From: Paraglomus occultum
Lineage: Eukaryota > Glomeromycota > Glomeromycetes > Paraglomerales > Paraglomeraceae
NCBI GenBank assembly: GCA_910592205.1
Contig: CAJVPJ010000687.1
Span: forward strand, 1 to 18,998
Direction of reading: 5' to 3'
DNA length: 18,998 nt
Below the pieces are notes generated by a model. The model was given only the letters and a program-made list of their open reading frames with translations, was not told the origin of the DNA and searched no databases. Numbering within the stretch: position 1 is the first letter of the stretch; every line of letters begins with the position of its first letter. Made by a program: the position numbers and the translations under genes. Positions 1-9,555 of this stretch are shown here, one piece after another.

Positions 1-1307
1 TAAAGCGTTAATCACACAGAACCCATTAATGAAGCGATACTGAGTAGAACCCTCAGGATAGCCTATCGCGTTCACACACAACAAACAATTCAAGGTGAAA
101 CTATGATAAACAGAGTGCGAAGAGAGAATATTTTTTTGTTTTATTATTATGTGACATCTGTTAAATTTGGCAAGCTACACAAGATTTTATTACGCGTAAA
201 TAGATGGCAAGTTTTTTCTTCCCATACTGTAGATGTAGCAGTTACCTTATTATTATGTGTAGTATTGTTGCAATTTGATTAATACATAAACTCAAAAGTC
301 ATACAAAAACTCGAATAGTTATAGTCTAATGCGGGAGTAACAATAGCAGAAACATGAGCCAAATTCTTCGAAACGAAGAAAGTGCACAAGTGATCAGTTA
401 TTGTTCACAACACTGCTGAGGGTTATAGGTTAGTATCGAACAAAATACTCACATTTATCACCTGCAGGATTAGGATGTGATATGCTTTAACTATATAAGA
501 TGAATATGAAATGTAGTGTTCTTGTCTCAGTTATCCATTTAAGAAACTTCTTGAATATAATAATAACCCAAAATACTTTTCAAAGAATGGATTTATTAAT
601 ATGACTGAAAGATCATATAAAGTAAAAGATTCGTAAATACACTATATCGGATAGAATTTATTATAGATGTTTTTGAACCTCTATCCACTATATCGCGATT
701 TTAATTAGTCTCCACTATAAAGGAGGTCCACTATAAAGAGCGGCACGTGTAATCCTCATTCTTAGATTACTTAATCAAACGTTATTGAAACAACCTAAAT
801 ATAAGTTCAAGAATTTTTCGTAACTAGTAATGCATATCCGAGACTGCACAAAATGAAGTCATCAATCCTCAATCAGGAATGGATAAAATCTTCTCGATTT
901 ATTTTATTCCACTTATAAAAACGTTTGAACAAATGAAACATAATTATTCAAAAGAATTTAAAATCGAAATAAGCAAATGGCCCGTTTAGAGTCATCGAAG
1001 ACTATTGGATGCAACAACAGGAATCTATAACAAAAAATGCTACTAAACTCGCACATGTTTGTTAGATACAATCAAGGTAATTCTCTAGCTACAAGTTATT
1101 CTTCTTACCAAATTGATCTAATGGACGAAACTTGCCCGACAAATGCGCATATTTTACAGCGCATTAAAAATTCTGGATTGTTCGCTTGTTTTAGGCAAGT
1201 GACCCAACAATACAATTGTATTTATACGAAAACAGGGACACGCGCAGATTCAAATTGAACCCTCGAAAATTTTAACCTTTTCACATCCTGAACCAACCCA
1301 ACTCATA
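1..1307. other. AT-rich intergenic region upstream of PDCD5
   Basis: No convincing gene is visible on either strand. A 73-codon open frame at 1037-1258 (+) has no recognisable motif and ends 50 bases before the PDCD5 start codon, so it is probably chance or lies in the leader. The one structured element is a cluster of three copies of TCCACTATA at 684-692, 711-719 and 727-735, which resembles the subterminal repeats of pogo-like DNA transposons. Confidence 0.6.
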
Positions 1308-2264
1308 ATGGACGACGCAGAACTCCAAGCCATAAGACAGGCAAGATTACGAGAATTGCAAGCACAAGCAACACAAGTAAGTATGGTTACTAGTAGACTA
1401 CTGTAAAGATCAGACGGAAAGAAAAGACGCAAAATGATCACTGTATAGACGTATGGGGACGTCTTATTTAGACGATAAACAGTAGTAAATACAATTATTA
1501 CCAAGAAATCCTGTTAAAAATGTCATAACGTGTTTGTTAACAGGGCGGTGGCTCAAAATCATCTGCAGAGGATGCTGAAAAGAGACGGTAATTTCCTGGC
1601 GTTTCGATAATGTTTATAAAAGACGCTGGTATACAAGAACTGGAATGATAGTTTATTTATCAATTTATACTGAAGAAGTAAATCATGGAATATCTTAATT
1701 GAATTCTAGTGAAATGGAAGAGGCGAGGCAGACAATGGTAGGCTTTGAATCAGTTGAAAGACATGGACAAATGATCTGATGAGTAGATCCAAATATTGAC
1801 AGAACAGTTCTAATAAATGATCGTTCCCAACAGCTAGTTCAAATACTTGATAATGAAGCTCGAGAGCGCCGTAAGTAACTGATATCATTTTTTCGTCGCT
1901 TCGTTTGGGCGGTTTCTTTGCTAATACTCTTGTTTGTTCAAAGTTGCCCGAATCTCTATGGTAAAAGCGGATAAAGCTCGCGGGGTTGAGGATTTGCTCC
2001 TGCGCATGGCTCAGACTGGCCAATTACGAGGGAAAGTCAGCGAGTCGCAGTTAATTGATTTACTAGGACAGATCAATCAACAGGCTAAGCCGGAGACAAG
2101 GATTGTGGTATGTATGGGATCCTAGGAGGATAATGATTATTGATGGGAATGAAAAGAGGAAAGAATGATTGGCGTCGTGCGATAACAGAATTGATATGAA
2201 TTCTATCTTGTAGTATCGACGACGATTTGATGGTGACGACGATGACGAAGAGTACGACTTGTAG
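1308..2264 (+). CDS. PDCD5: PDCD5 / TFAR19 family protein, six exons
   Basis: Exons are 1308-1376, 1544-1587, 1710-1737, 1834-1870, 1944-2107 and 2214-2264. All introns are GT-AG, all phases agree, and the product is 130 residues, the family's usual size. The N-terminus MDDAELQAIRQARLRELQAQ is the classic PDCD5 start. Then come a low-complexity GGGSKSS linker (24-30), a helical segment (RQTM, LVQILDNEARERL, 44-60), the conserved core with VKADKARGVEDLLLRMAQTG and KVSESQLIDLL, and an acidic tail ending DDDDEEYDL (122-130). PDCD5 proteins are small helical-bundle proteins, nuclear and cytosolic. In animals they promote apoptosis and bind the CCT chaperonin; the fungal role is less clear. The gene converges on the lipid kinase gene, with 233 bp between stop codons. 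Exons 2-4 are very short (44, 28 and 37 nt), so automated annotation may miss them. Confidence 0.96.
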
Positions 2265-2497
2265 ACACAGTGCGTCATTGAAAGTACACGGCACGAATAT
2301 TAATTCGCCGTCTTTGAGAATGATATATTACATGCAAGCATTTCTTTTCCATGAAACATAATATCTGATATCTTAACGTACATAAATTTAAACAATCGGA
2401 AATAAAAATTAATCCATAGTCGCCCTTACGTTGCGTTTTTAACCCTTTTTTATTGGAATTTTTATCACCTGTCCATGCATTACTTCTCAGTGATTTT

Positions 2498-3372
2498 CTA
2501 AAATCCCAATAAGTCCAAACAAAAGCTAACACCAATAGGCACGGTCAAGTTATCTGTTCCCCATAGACTAATCGTCTCCAAGATTGCCGAAACGACCGCA
2601 CCAACACCTGCCCCAGCGATGATATTCCATATATCCAGACCAGGAGGGGACATGATATTCCAAACCAAGAATATCGAAAAAAAGGTGAAAAGGAAGTTTG
2701 CTTGAATGCCTTCAATGGTGCGGTCGGGGATGAAAGACAATTTACGATGACCGTACAAACGTCCAATGATAGCAGCAAAGGCGTCACCATATGTCATGGC
2801 CATCAGTCCAGCTGAGAAAAGAGTAAAAACTCATCCTAAGTAGCTGTAACGTGAAAAAGAGAAATAAATGAATTTGAAAATTTCACCTATCGCGATGTAA
2901 GCCCTTCCTCGAGGAAATCCATCTTCCCACCCATCGCTAAACCAATAAATCAGAAATGCGCACGAGAATGCAAAGTAGACAGTTCCCCCGGTCGCACCTT
3001 GTTGAGGATCTATATGCATACAAAATTTATCGCATTCAAACGACGTAACTTGCCAATTACCAATCCATCTTTTTGTTATCTTTACTTACCTATAGCCTTG
3101 AACAGTCGAATCTTCAAAAGAATCGCGTTTACCAGGATAAATGACGTAAACAAAAGACACACATACTCCCATTGATCAAACAAATATAATGTCACGAACG
3201 CATATGTTCCTGCTCCAACGTGCACAATCTTTCGAGAGATTTCAACTGGGATGCCGGACATTCGCTTATAGATTTCAACCGATAAAAAAAGTACTGAAGC
3301 ATAAGTGTATGAGATCGATAGCGCAAGTATGGTTTGCGCCGTTGGTGGTGGAATTGCTATGTACGATGACAT
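2498..3372 (-). CDS. CTP-dependent lipid kinase, phytol/farnesol/dolichol kinase superfamily
   Basis: Three exons on the minus strand, 3372-3090, 3009-2887 and 2811-2498, join in phase to give 239 residues. Family signatures visible: SRKIVHVGAG (46-55), with its His in a membrane-proximal position; MTYGDAFAAIIGRLYG (141-156), the GDxxAxxxGRxYG nucleotide/metal motif; and an ILETISLWGTDNLTVP stretch (212-227), with Glu214 and the DN-L-P signature of phytol kinase/DGK1-type enzymes. Several hydrophobic segments (about 10-32, 52-85, 100-118, 170-187 and 193-213) predict a polytopic membrane protein, probably in the ER. Known relatives phosphorylate phytol, farnesol, dolichol or diacylglycerol with CTP; which one applies here cannot be read from the sequence. 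The usual KS-x-EG motif appears as RTIEG. Related transferases of PF01148 (CDP-DAG synthase) are a less likely alternative because of the short length. Confidence 0.85.
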
Positions 3373-3640
3373 TGTTGATAATATGCGGGAAATTTGAGAG
3401 AACTAAGCTTGAGATCCACTGCGGATCGTTGACTATCAATTTCTATATATAGCGTAGGGATCAAAAATCAGGTTTAGAGTAACCGATTAAATTCCAAGCA
3501 CAAGATATTAATATATACAGTAGTTTCATGTTGCACAAAGTCGAACGATTATTCACTCAAAACTCAATAAAATACAAAAAAGCAAAATTCAAGTGTAAAA
3601 ATTATTTCAATTTATTTCATAAGAGACCTGTCTGTTGTCT

Positions 3641-4926
3641 TTACGAGCCTCGCGGTCGATTTACCCGCGGTCTTGCAGCTCGAGGCGGGTTTCGTCGCGG
3701 TTGTGGCGGCTGAGCCGTATCGACCCTATAAAACAGACGTAAATACCTAACCTGTACTAACATAACGTTTTACTAAAAACTTACTGCCTTCTGTTCGAAT
3801 TTTGTGGTCTTGCGGCTCGAGGTGGGTTGCGTCTCGGCTGAGGTGGCTGCACCACAATTTCCCTTTAAACGGCAATATTATTAATATCTTACCAACTTAA
3901 TGATAGATGACGTCACAAAACTTACTGATCCCTCGTATCGACCGATGCTTGCTGGGCCGAGGAGTCTGGTAATTGTGATGGAGGTGCTATTTTCAAAAAA
4001 AAAAAAAAAAAGAAGTTTACTTAGCCAGAACGCTTTATAAACAAGTATTGTATATCGAGAGCGTTTATTTTCACTTAGTTTACCTTGAGTATCTCGCACC
4101 ACAGCTCTTCTTCGCCCTGGTCTTCTAGGCGGGAGGGAAGGGGACATCCCTATTTGAGAAATAAAAATAATACGTGTTAAATTAAAGAAGAAGAAAAAAC
4201 GAATAATAATATAACGAGTTTATCTATCTTACCTTGTGGAGGAGGATAATTTCCCCGGGGCACCAAAACAGGTCTATTTCTTGGAAATATCCTATTCATG
4301 GCATTAGTCGCCCTCAAACCCCACGGTGTAATAGGGTGAGGACGTCTTTGCAGCGTTACAGAGACGTAGTCTGCCGGGCGGTTCACTGCCATATTGAACC
4401 CCCTGAGACTAAGTTCCAGTCTCCGCTCTCTTTCATAGAAAGCTTGAGGAGCGATATGCTCCTCACGCTGCGATATCCAATGAATAGTTACCTGCCTTCG
4501 GTTCTCCCTTTCCTCCTGGCGCATTCGCTGGCTATACAAATGCCAGCGCGAAAACCTTCTTGTTTCTTCCCACCTCGGCAGGTCTCTCCACCGCTGATAA
4601 TCTTCGAGGCGCCTCGAATAGGCCCGGCGCCTTGCGTTAAAGTGACGGCTTACCTGCCAGTCACAGTACGCCAGATGTAGACCTATAATAAAAGCTGTGA
4701 AAAAAAGAATAGAAACATATGGTTGGTAGTATTCCTGACCCGCAGGAATAGCACCGGTTAGCCAAGAAAACACGACCAAACAACTTGATGCGACCAGCGC
4801 ATTAAAATGTTGCCTCCTAATGGAGGCGAGAGCGTCTTGAACTTGTTCTCCGTCCCTTGCCAGTCGTGCTGACACAACAAAACTCGGAACGGAGAAAAAA
4901 ACTTGGGCGCTTGTATCGTATGCCAT
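3641..4926 (-). CDS. Two-TM membrane protein with duplicated Pro/Arg-rich C-terminal tail, function unknown
   Basis: I did not recognise the family. Five minus-strand exons (4926-4233, 4149-4084, 3986-3926, 3862-3785, 3725-3641) join in consistent phase to give 327 residues. The N-terminal part has two hydrophobic stretches, about 42-60 (ALVASSCLVVFSWLTGAIP) and 68-88 (around SILFFTAFIIGLHLAY). A long, strongly charged Arg/Glu/Trp-rich segment follows (about 95-170, YQRWRDLPRWEETRRFSRW). Exon 2 begins a Pro/Arg tail (PPRRPGRRRAVV), and exons 4 and 5 each encode an identical QPPQPRRNPPRAARP block (279-293 and 305-319). I chose exons 3-5 because only this combination keeps phase and puts both repeats in the frame where they are identical. 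An alternative without exon 3 also stays open but reads the repeats in a non-conserved Ser/Thr/Ala/Lys-rich frame. The long first exon is the safest part. The gene is tandem with the lipid kinase, 268 bp upstream of it. Confidence 0.72.
3668..3712 (-). repeat. Pro/Arg tail repeat, copy 2 (exon 5)
   Basis: These 45 nt encode QPPQPRRNPPRAARP (residues 305-319). They match copy 1 at 3805-3849 at the protein level in all 15 residues but differ at 8 nucleotides, every one synonymous (for example CCG/CCA, CAA/CAG, CGA/AGA, GCT/GCC). A VDT tripeptide lies just upstream of both copies, and the intron before each enters after the first two bases of a CAG codon, which suggests an exon-plus-intron duplication. 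Confidence 0.85.
3805..3849 (-). repeat. Pro/Arg tail repeat, copy 1 (exon 4)
   Basis: First copy of the 15-residue block (residues 279-293), separated from copy 2 by a 59-nt intron and short flanking codons. The other two reading frames of this pair diverge in amino acids, so the pair itself indicates which frame is translated. Confidence 0.85.
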
Positions 4927-5352
4927 TATAAAAGTGCGCTTGTTATCTTTTGCAAGGTAAAAAGCGTAAAGCGCGTTATTTTGTTTACAAGGAGTTTTTA
5001 TTATTTTTAGAGTTCACGTGATATTCTGGATTTGAATACGAAATTGCTCACGGTACTATTACGTCAACTCCTGCGGACATTAGAACAATTGGCTAGATAT
5101 AAACTTTGTATATAATTGCTTACATGGATGAGTTTTTATAATATTTACATCATATGTTTTGGGTGGCAAAATTATATGGGAAATATGTTGCTCAATCAAC
5201 TTAATAAGCCGCAGGTTTTCATTGTAACTAGTGCCACTCTCAACATTGTTATGTCTAATATAATATATTATTTATTATGTGGCGACGTAATGGCCTGAAC
5301 TGCTGCGGGGTACTATATACGGGGGAATACTATAGTCAGCGGTCTACGGTAT
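4927..5352. other. Intergenic, upstream of the membrane-protein gene
   Basis: AT-rich DNA that should contain the promoter of the minus-strand membrane-protein gene. Short open frames here (5116-5298 among them) show no motif. Nothing else is recognised. Confidence 0.5.
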
Positions 5353-5641
5353 ATGAACCAAAAACGGCTGATGTGGCTAAAACATCTCTATTTGGCTTTG
5401 CGGCAGCACATGACAGCAAATGGCGACATGTTGAGCGAGAGCTAAGAATGCAGTGGCCGCGTTAATGAAGTTCGAGATACGAGAACTTGATGAAGAAGAT
5501 AAGCAACAAGGAAGAGAGACTGGAAGAAGGGGTTAGGAGGTGTAGTGAGCAAGTGCTAAAAGGCTCATCGCGGCTTCTGAGTCAGGTGTAACAATTTATG
5601 ACTCGGGGTTGGGACATAGACTAAATTATTTAATAAAGTAA
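5353..5641 (+). pseudogene. Decayed coding-like segment, unidentified
   Basis: This block is more GC-rich than its surroundings and gives protein-like text on the plus strand in two frames. A frame opening at 5353 reads MNQKRLMWLKHLYLALRQH and on to MLSE. A one-base shift near 5440 then continues with AKNAVAALMKFEIRELDEED, a plausible charged helix, until a stop near 5536. After two further stops the same frame reads SAKRLIAASESG and NYLIK to 5641. The pattern suits a frameshifted remnant of a gene or transposon open frame. I could not assign a family. The minus strand also holds an intriguing EAAMSLLALAHYTS reading, so strand is uncertain. Confidence 0.3.
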
Positions 5642-5994
5642 GGAAAACTTAAAATCAGATGTGAGACTAAGAGAGATGTAGCAAGGAGAATAACGTAAGT
5701 AACCATTACCGATTTTAAGGTTCAAGTATCCGTATGGTATTTTCTTTTAGTTACGGAAATGTTTCAATAAGTTTTCATTACACTTGGAATAAGTACATAA
5801 CTATTACTATTATACAATTTGCGCTGAATAATGCAAATTGGATTTAATAGTCGAGTATACTTGCACTCGCTCTACACTGAGAGAAAATAGTAGCGTGGTG
5901 AAATAAACCCTGCTTGATTGAGCGGTGGAGAAGGGCACTGCCAATGGGGAAGTGTGTTTTCCGAAAATTTTGTCGATCATTTTCCGGAAGCCAC
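5642..5994. other. Intergenic / transposon-flanking DNA
   Basis: No supported gene. The minus-strand frame at 5810-6088 overlaps the tail of the mariner relic and has no domain. The stretch 5930-6025 contains two related blocks (TTTTGTCGATCATTTTCCGG near 5968 and TTTGTCGTTGATTC near 6013) that resemble degenerate transposon termini. Confidence 0.4.
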
Positions 5995-6064
5995 GAGTGG
6001 GGTGCTGAAAAGTTTGTCGTTGATTCTTTATTTCCAGAACATACATAATAATTAGTAATAAAAC

Positions 6065-6505
6065 TATTAAAGTACTCTCCATTAACATCTATGCAACAGC
6101 CTTTGCCACATGTTCGATTTTACTAAAACTTACAAGGGGCAAGGGTCCGGACTATATGGTGGATGGAGGAGACGTGCTATTCGTTCCTCTGCTGACTTGT
6201 GTGGCGCAGCCTTGTCGTAATGAAGCATGACATCCCGTAACAGTCGTTCTTCCCCTTTTTCCATAAAATTTCTGGCAATATGCTATTAGCATAAAGTTTA
6301 TCAGTAACTGTATGCCCTTTTTTTCACTACAATTCGGGCTACAACTCCATCTACGGTATATAATATACAAACCATTCTTTTTTTTCGAATTTTGCGCCGT
6401 TCTCACAATTTGCGCTTTATTCTCCCTTTTCTATCCAAACCTTATTTGCTTCCTTACTTGAAACTGTAAAGAAATATATCCATGTTTTATCTCCAATTAT
6501 AATTT
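6065..6505 (-). pseudogene. mariner-family transposase relic
   Basis: Read on the minus strand from about 6503 downward, conserved mariner blocks occur in the right order. They are IIGDKTWIYFF with the first catalytic Asp (canonical VTGDETW); KAQIVRTAQNSKKK; VDGVVARIVV followed by KKGHTVTDKLY; then LHYDKAAPHKS with the second catalytic Asp (canonical LHDNARPH); then HPPYSPDPCPL, where the frame stops at 6130-6132. A C-terminal WQRLLHRC plus VNGEYFN follows near 6067-6110. At least three frameshifts or stops separate the blocks, and the segment after the SPD motif, including the third catalytic Asp, is missing. The sequence AGTGGGGTGCTGAAAAGTTT near 5997 could be the terminal repeat, but I did not find its partner. 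The element is certainly dead. Confidence 0.85.
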
Positions 6506-6934
6506 CATAATATACAGCGTGTTAAGACCAAACAAAAGATGCGGATTATAAATATACGGTAACAATTGTATTGCAATACCTGAACGAATTTTCATGACGA
6601 TAAGCGCAATTTTTGTTTACAAGTACTTTTCCTTGTTTACACTTTGTAAATGTTAACGCAAAGCTCATAACGCAAAAATAAACAATTAAACATTATAGGT
6701 CCAACGATTCTAATTTAGACAAAAAAAAAAACACACACAAAATAACAAACATTTCCTTCGTACAATCTCAAAAAACTTGGAAAAATAGGTACCGTTGAGC
6801 ACAAGCGAGGAAACGAACGTAAAACCAAAGTTACATAAACACCTTATCGCGTTATCAGACAAAATATAATAATTGTTTTTTCGACCCGTCAACTTGTACA
6901 AAAATAAAAAATATGCAAAATATCTCAATTTTGC
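6506..6934. other. Spacer between mariner and Tc1-like relics
   Basis: AT-rich DNA with no gene. A short stretch at 6614-6652 repeats GTTTACA motifs in an imperfect inverted arrangement and may derive from a transposon end. The minus-strand frame at 6710-6928 is low complexity (poly-Phe/Cys from an A-tract) and is rejected. Confidence 0.4.
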
Positions 6935-7438
6935 ATGGGATTACGTAAACCGTGTCTTTGGCAACACCGATGTTTACCGAACGGTATATTGAGATGAGAA
7001 AGACTTGGACGCAGGCGCATGCAAATGACAAGTGGAATCAGACAGTATTTACAGATTGGACAGCCCTTGATCTTTTTCGAAACAGGGTTCATCGATGATA
7101 CAAACTGGTGATAGCCCATTCCAATTCTGTCAGAAGGCAATGACATTTCCCGAATGGGAAAAACTCCCTTGTTTTGTTTCACAAACAGTATGGGTAGTCC
7201 TTTTTATGTGAGAATATTGCAAATCCAGCTTCTATCTGCTGACCCAAAGAATGTATGGGAGGAGCAATGATTCAAAGCACACGCCACGTGTCGCCAAGGG
7301 TAAATCATGAAGCATAATGTTGAAAAGCGCATGTTACAAAATACAGATAAATCAAGGGTTGAAAGATGGAAAGTAGTAAATAACTCAGTCTCAGCAGATG
7401 CGAAGCGACTCTATTGCATGACCACAACTATTAAATAA
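6935..7438 (+). pseudogene. Tc1-like transposase relic
   Basis: Plus-strand blocks match the Tc1 order. GLRKPCLWQHRCLPN is a remnant of the region before the catalytic core. After a frameshift comes TWTQAHANDKWNQTVFTDWT, corresponding to the W-x-x-V-F-S-D-E segment with the first catalytic Asp (codon 7054-7056; the following Glu is Trp here), then ALDLFRNRVHRWYK. HFPNGKNSLVLFHKQYG corresponds to the GISxxGKTPLxxF block. SNDSKHTPRVAKG (about 7263-7301) corresponds to the QDNDPKHT block with the second Asp. The WPSxSPDLNPIE region is absent, and a weak C-terminal-like VERWKVVNNSVSADAKRLY precedes a stop at 7436-7438. Several stops and frameshifts make this a fossil. Confidence 0.8.
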
Positions 7439-9555
7439 AGTACATAAGAAGCTTTTAAATAACCTAAATCGGCTTAATTAAATTCGTAATTGTTGAGATA
7501 CAGTTTTCTGCACTGCTGTTTTTTCTTAACACACTGTAAGAGCGTTCTATGATATCAATAAAATTTTCTTTTATAGACTTCTTCAACTTGTAATAAAACT
7601 TTGGTTATTTAGATGCAAAAAATTTTGTTAATATTGGCTCGCTTTCTTGACAATTTTTTTTTATTGAATATAAGGTTTATATATCGAATATTTTTCTTAT
7701 TGCGATATATTTGATTATAAAGTCGTTCTTACACATAATGTTTGCAGTAAATTTCTTTATACAGTCACTGTCTATAACATGTTTTGCTATAACCTCCCAA
7801 ATTCCAGGAACGGTTTGTTAATTACTACTATAGGGAAATTGTTCAATATACAGGGTTCTCTCATATCGGCAAAAATTTCGTGGCCTAAACTGATTCGTAT
7901 AAAGAGTTTTCGGTTTGGAAAAACCTCCGCTCAATTTTTTTATCGAAGGTTTTGTATAACTAGTTTTACTTGTAATATTAATGTTCTGAAATAGCAATGT
8001 GAAATTGGATCAAATAACAGTTTATTTCGATAACATCACATAACAATGTCGGTTGACGACACCTTGGTGTGATATTTAGATGGTGTGCCATTTTGGAATC
8101 GCAATTTGGTTCGGAACATTACACATTAATATAATAGTAGCTAGATAACCTCGTAGGCTTATTATAAATTGTACAAGGCTTTGAATATCTTGTATGCGTG
8201 ATTAACAATTGTAGGAATTTATGTTCTGTAGCAACATCGTGACTAGATAATATAATGAATGCACATCAGGTAATGTTGCTACTAGCCTTATAGTTCAAGT
8301 CTTGAGACAAATTATAGGGTTTCTGTGTGTCAAATATACTTGCTCTATTCCTTATTTTGGAAAACGTTTGTTTCCGAAACTGTCGGGCGAGTGGATCTAC
8401 TTTTGATAGATGACCTCGTTTGCTCTAATTGTGACAAACCTACTCATTCTGAAGCTGGTCGTTGTTTTTAGTCACAAGTAGAAAATAAAAGAAAAGCGTT
8501 TCACCGCAGTGCAAATGGTTTGAATGACGTGCAGATGTAAACTTGTCCGTACTTAGGAGAACCTCGTTGCTCCATGCTTCATAGAATGACGACACAGTCC
8601 GAACCTAAACGCCTGCATGTGCTCCCCGTTATCTTATAGAAGGTTTTAAAACCTTATATAAAATAGATGACATTAAAATCGAAAGACATTTGTTTGCAAG
8701 GTGTCTGTCAGAGATTGGGTTTGTTATAGTCATTCTAATTTTGGGCACGTTTCAGTATGTTTCTGAATTGGCTTCAAAAAAATTAAATTTCAAGAATTAC
8801 ATTATGTTTTGGACGCGCCGTAAAACAAAAAGTCTAGTTTATTGCAGTCTGCGCATACGACACATTAATGCACTCAACGTAAACATTTTAAATGCGTTTA
8901 CTATATTAATATTCTTTGCAAGGCAAATTAAAATGTGTTACAACTACAATTAGCATTGCTAAATAAACATTCATATTCCGTGTTTCGGGTGTATTATAAT
9001 GAAGCTGCCGCTAGAACATCGAAACATGAACTAAAATAGTAAGAGTCGAGCAAGTGTTAGATTGTCCAGCTAACCGTTGCATTATAATCAAGACTCACAA
9101 AACTTCTTTATGGCAAAATGGGGATGAATATGTCATGTATCTCGATTTATGATTCTCACGTGCTAATAATATACTCCTGTGCTAAAGTGAGAATTACGTC
9201 ATATCAGAATGTTTTGATCGATGCGACCCCCCTTCGAAAATCAATTTTTAATTTACAATATGACCATAGATAGGGGCAAACTTTCTGAATGCGGAAGTGC
9301 TTTATATGAATTTGTTCCAGCATTAGTTGTCGAATACGCTGACACAAGGAAAACAAGCACGAAATCAAAATTTAACATACGGCAGATCGTCGTCATATTT
9401 TCGCATTCTAAAATTCCGCGCTTGTTTATTTGTAATTGTTCATGCTGTACATCACCATCGTCACGTTACATACTACTCCCTATTACTATAAAATTCTCAT
9501 ACCTCCTTAAATCATTTCTCCCTTGCAAAGGTTAATAATAATAGTAATAATAATA
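7439..9555. other. Two-kilobase AT-rich intergenic region before the NDR kinase
   Basis: No convincing gene or RNA gene is visible. Open frames at 7779-7994, 8690-8953 and 9221-9535 (+) lack motifs; the last ends 20 bases before the kinase start and probably overlaps its leader or promoter. At 7760 a TA is followed by CAGTCACTGTCTATAAC, which looks like one end of a pogo-type element, but I saw no partner end. The final bases before the kinase ATG (9532-9557) are a TAA-type trinucleotide run. Confidence 0.5.

Noticed and set aside
2063-2294. Minus-strand open frames over the PDCD5 3' end
   Set aside because: Antisense shadows of the acidic-tail exon and last intron.
3528-3713. Plus-strand RGG-like open frame (FTRGLAARGGFRRG)
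   Set aside because: It is the antisense of the Pro/Arg repeat exons and has no gene context.
3612-3862. Alternative C-terminus of the membrane protein that skips exon 3 and reads the repeats as a Ser/Thr/Ala/Lys-rich tail ending at 3612
   Set aside because: It is phase-consistent, but the two repeat copies are not conserved in that frame, whereas they are identical in the frame reached through exon 3, which also has a strong polypyrimidine acceptor and a GTAAGT donor.
4234-4680. 148-codon plus-strand open frame
   Set aside because: Antisense to the long first exon of the membrane protein, which has TM segments and a consistent gene model.
6152-6406. 84-codon minus-strand frame taken as a gene
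   Set aside because: It is one frame of the mariner relic; the transposase motifs switch among three frames.
9221-9535. 104-codon plus-strand frame just before the kinase
   Set aside because: No motif, no splice context, and it ends within the probable kinase leader; at most an upstream open frame.
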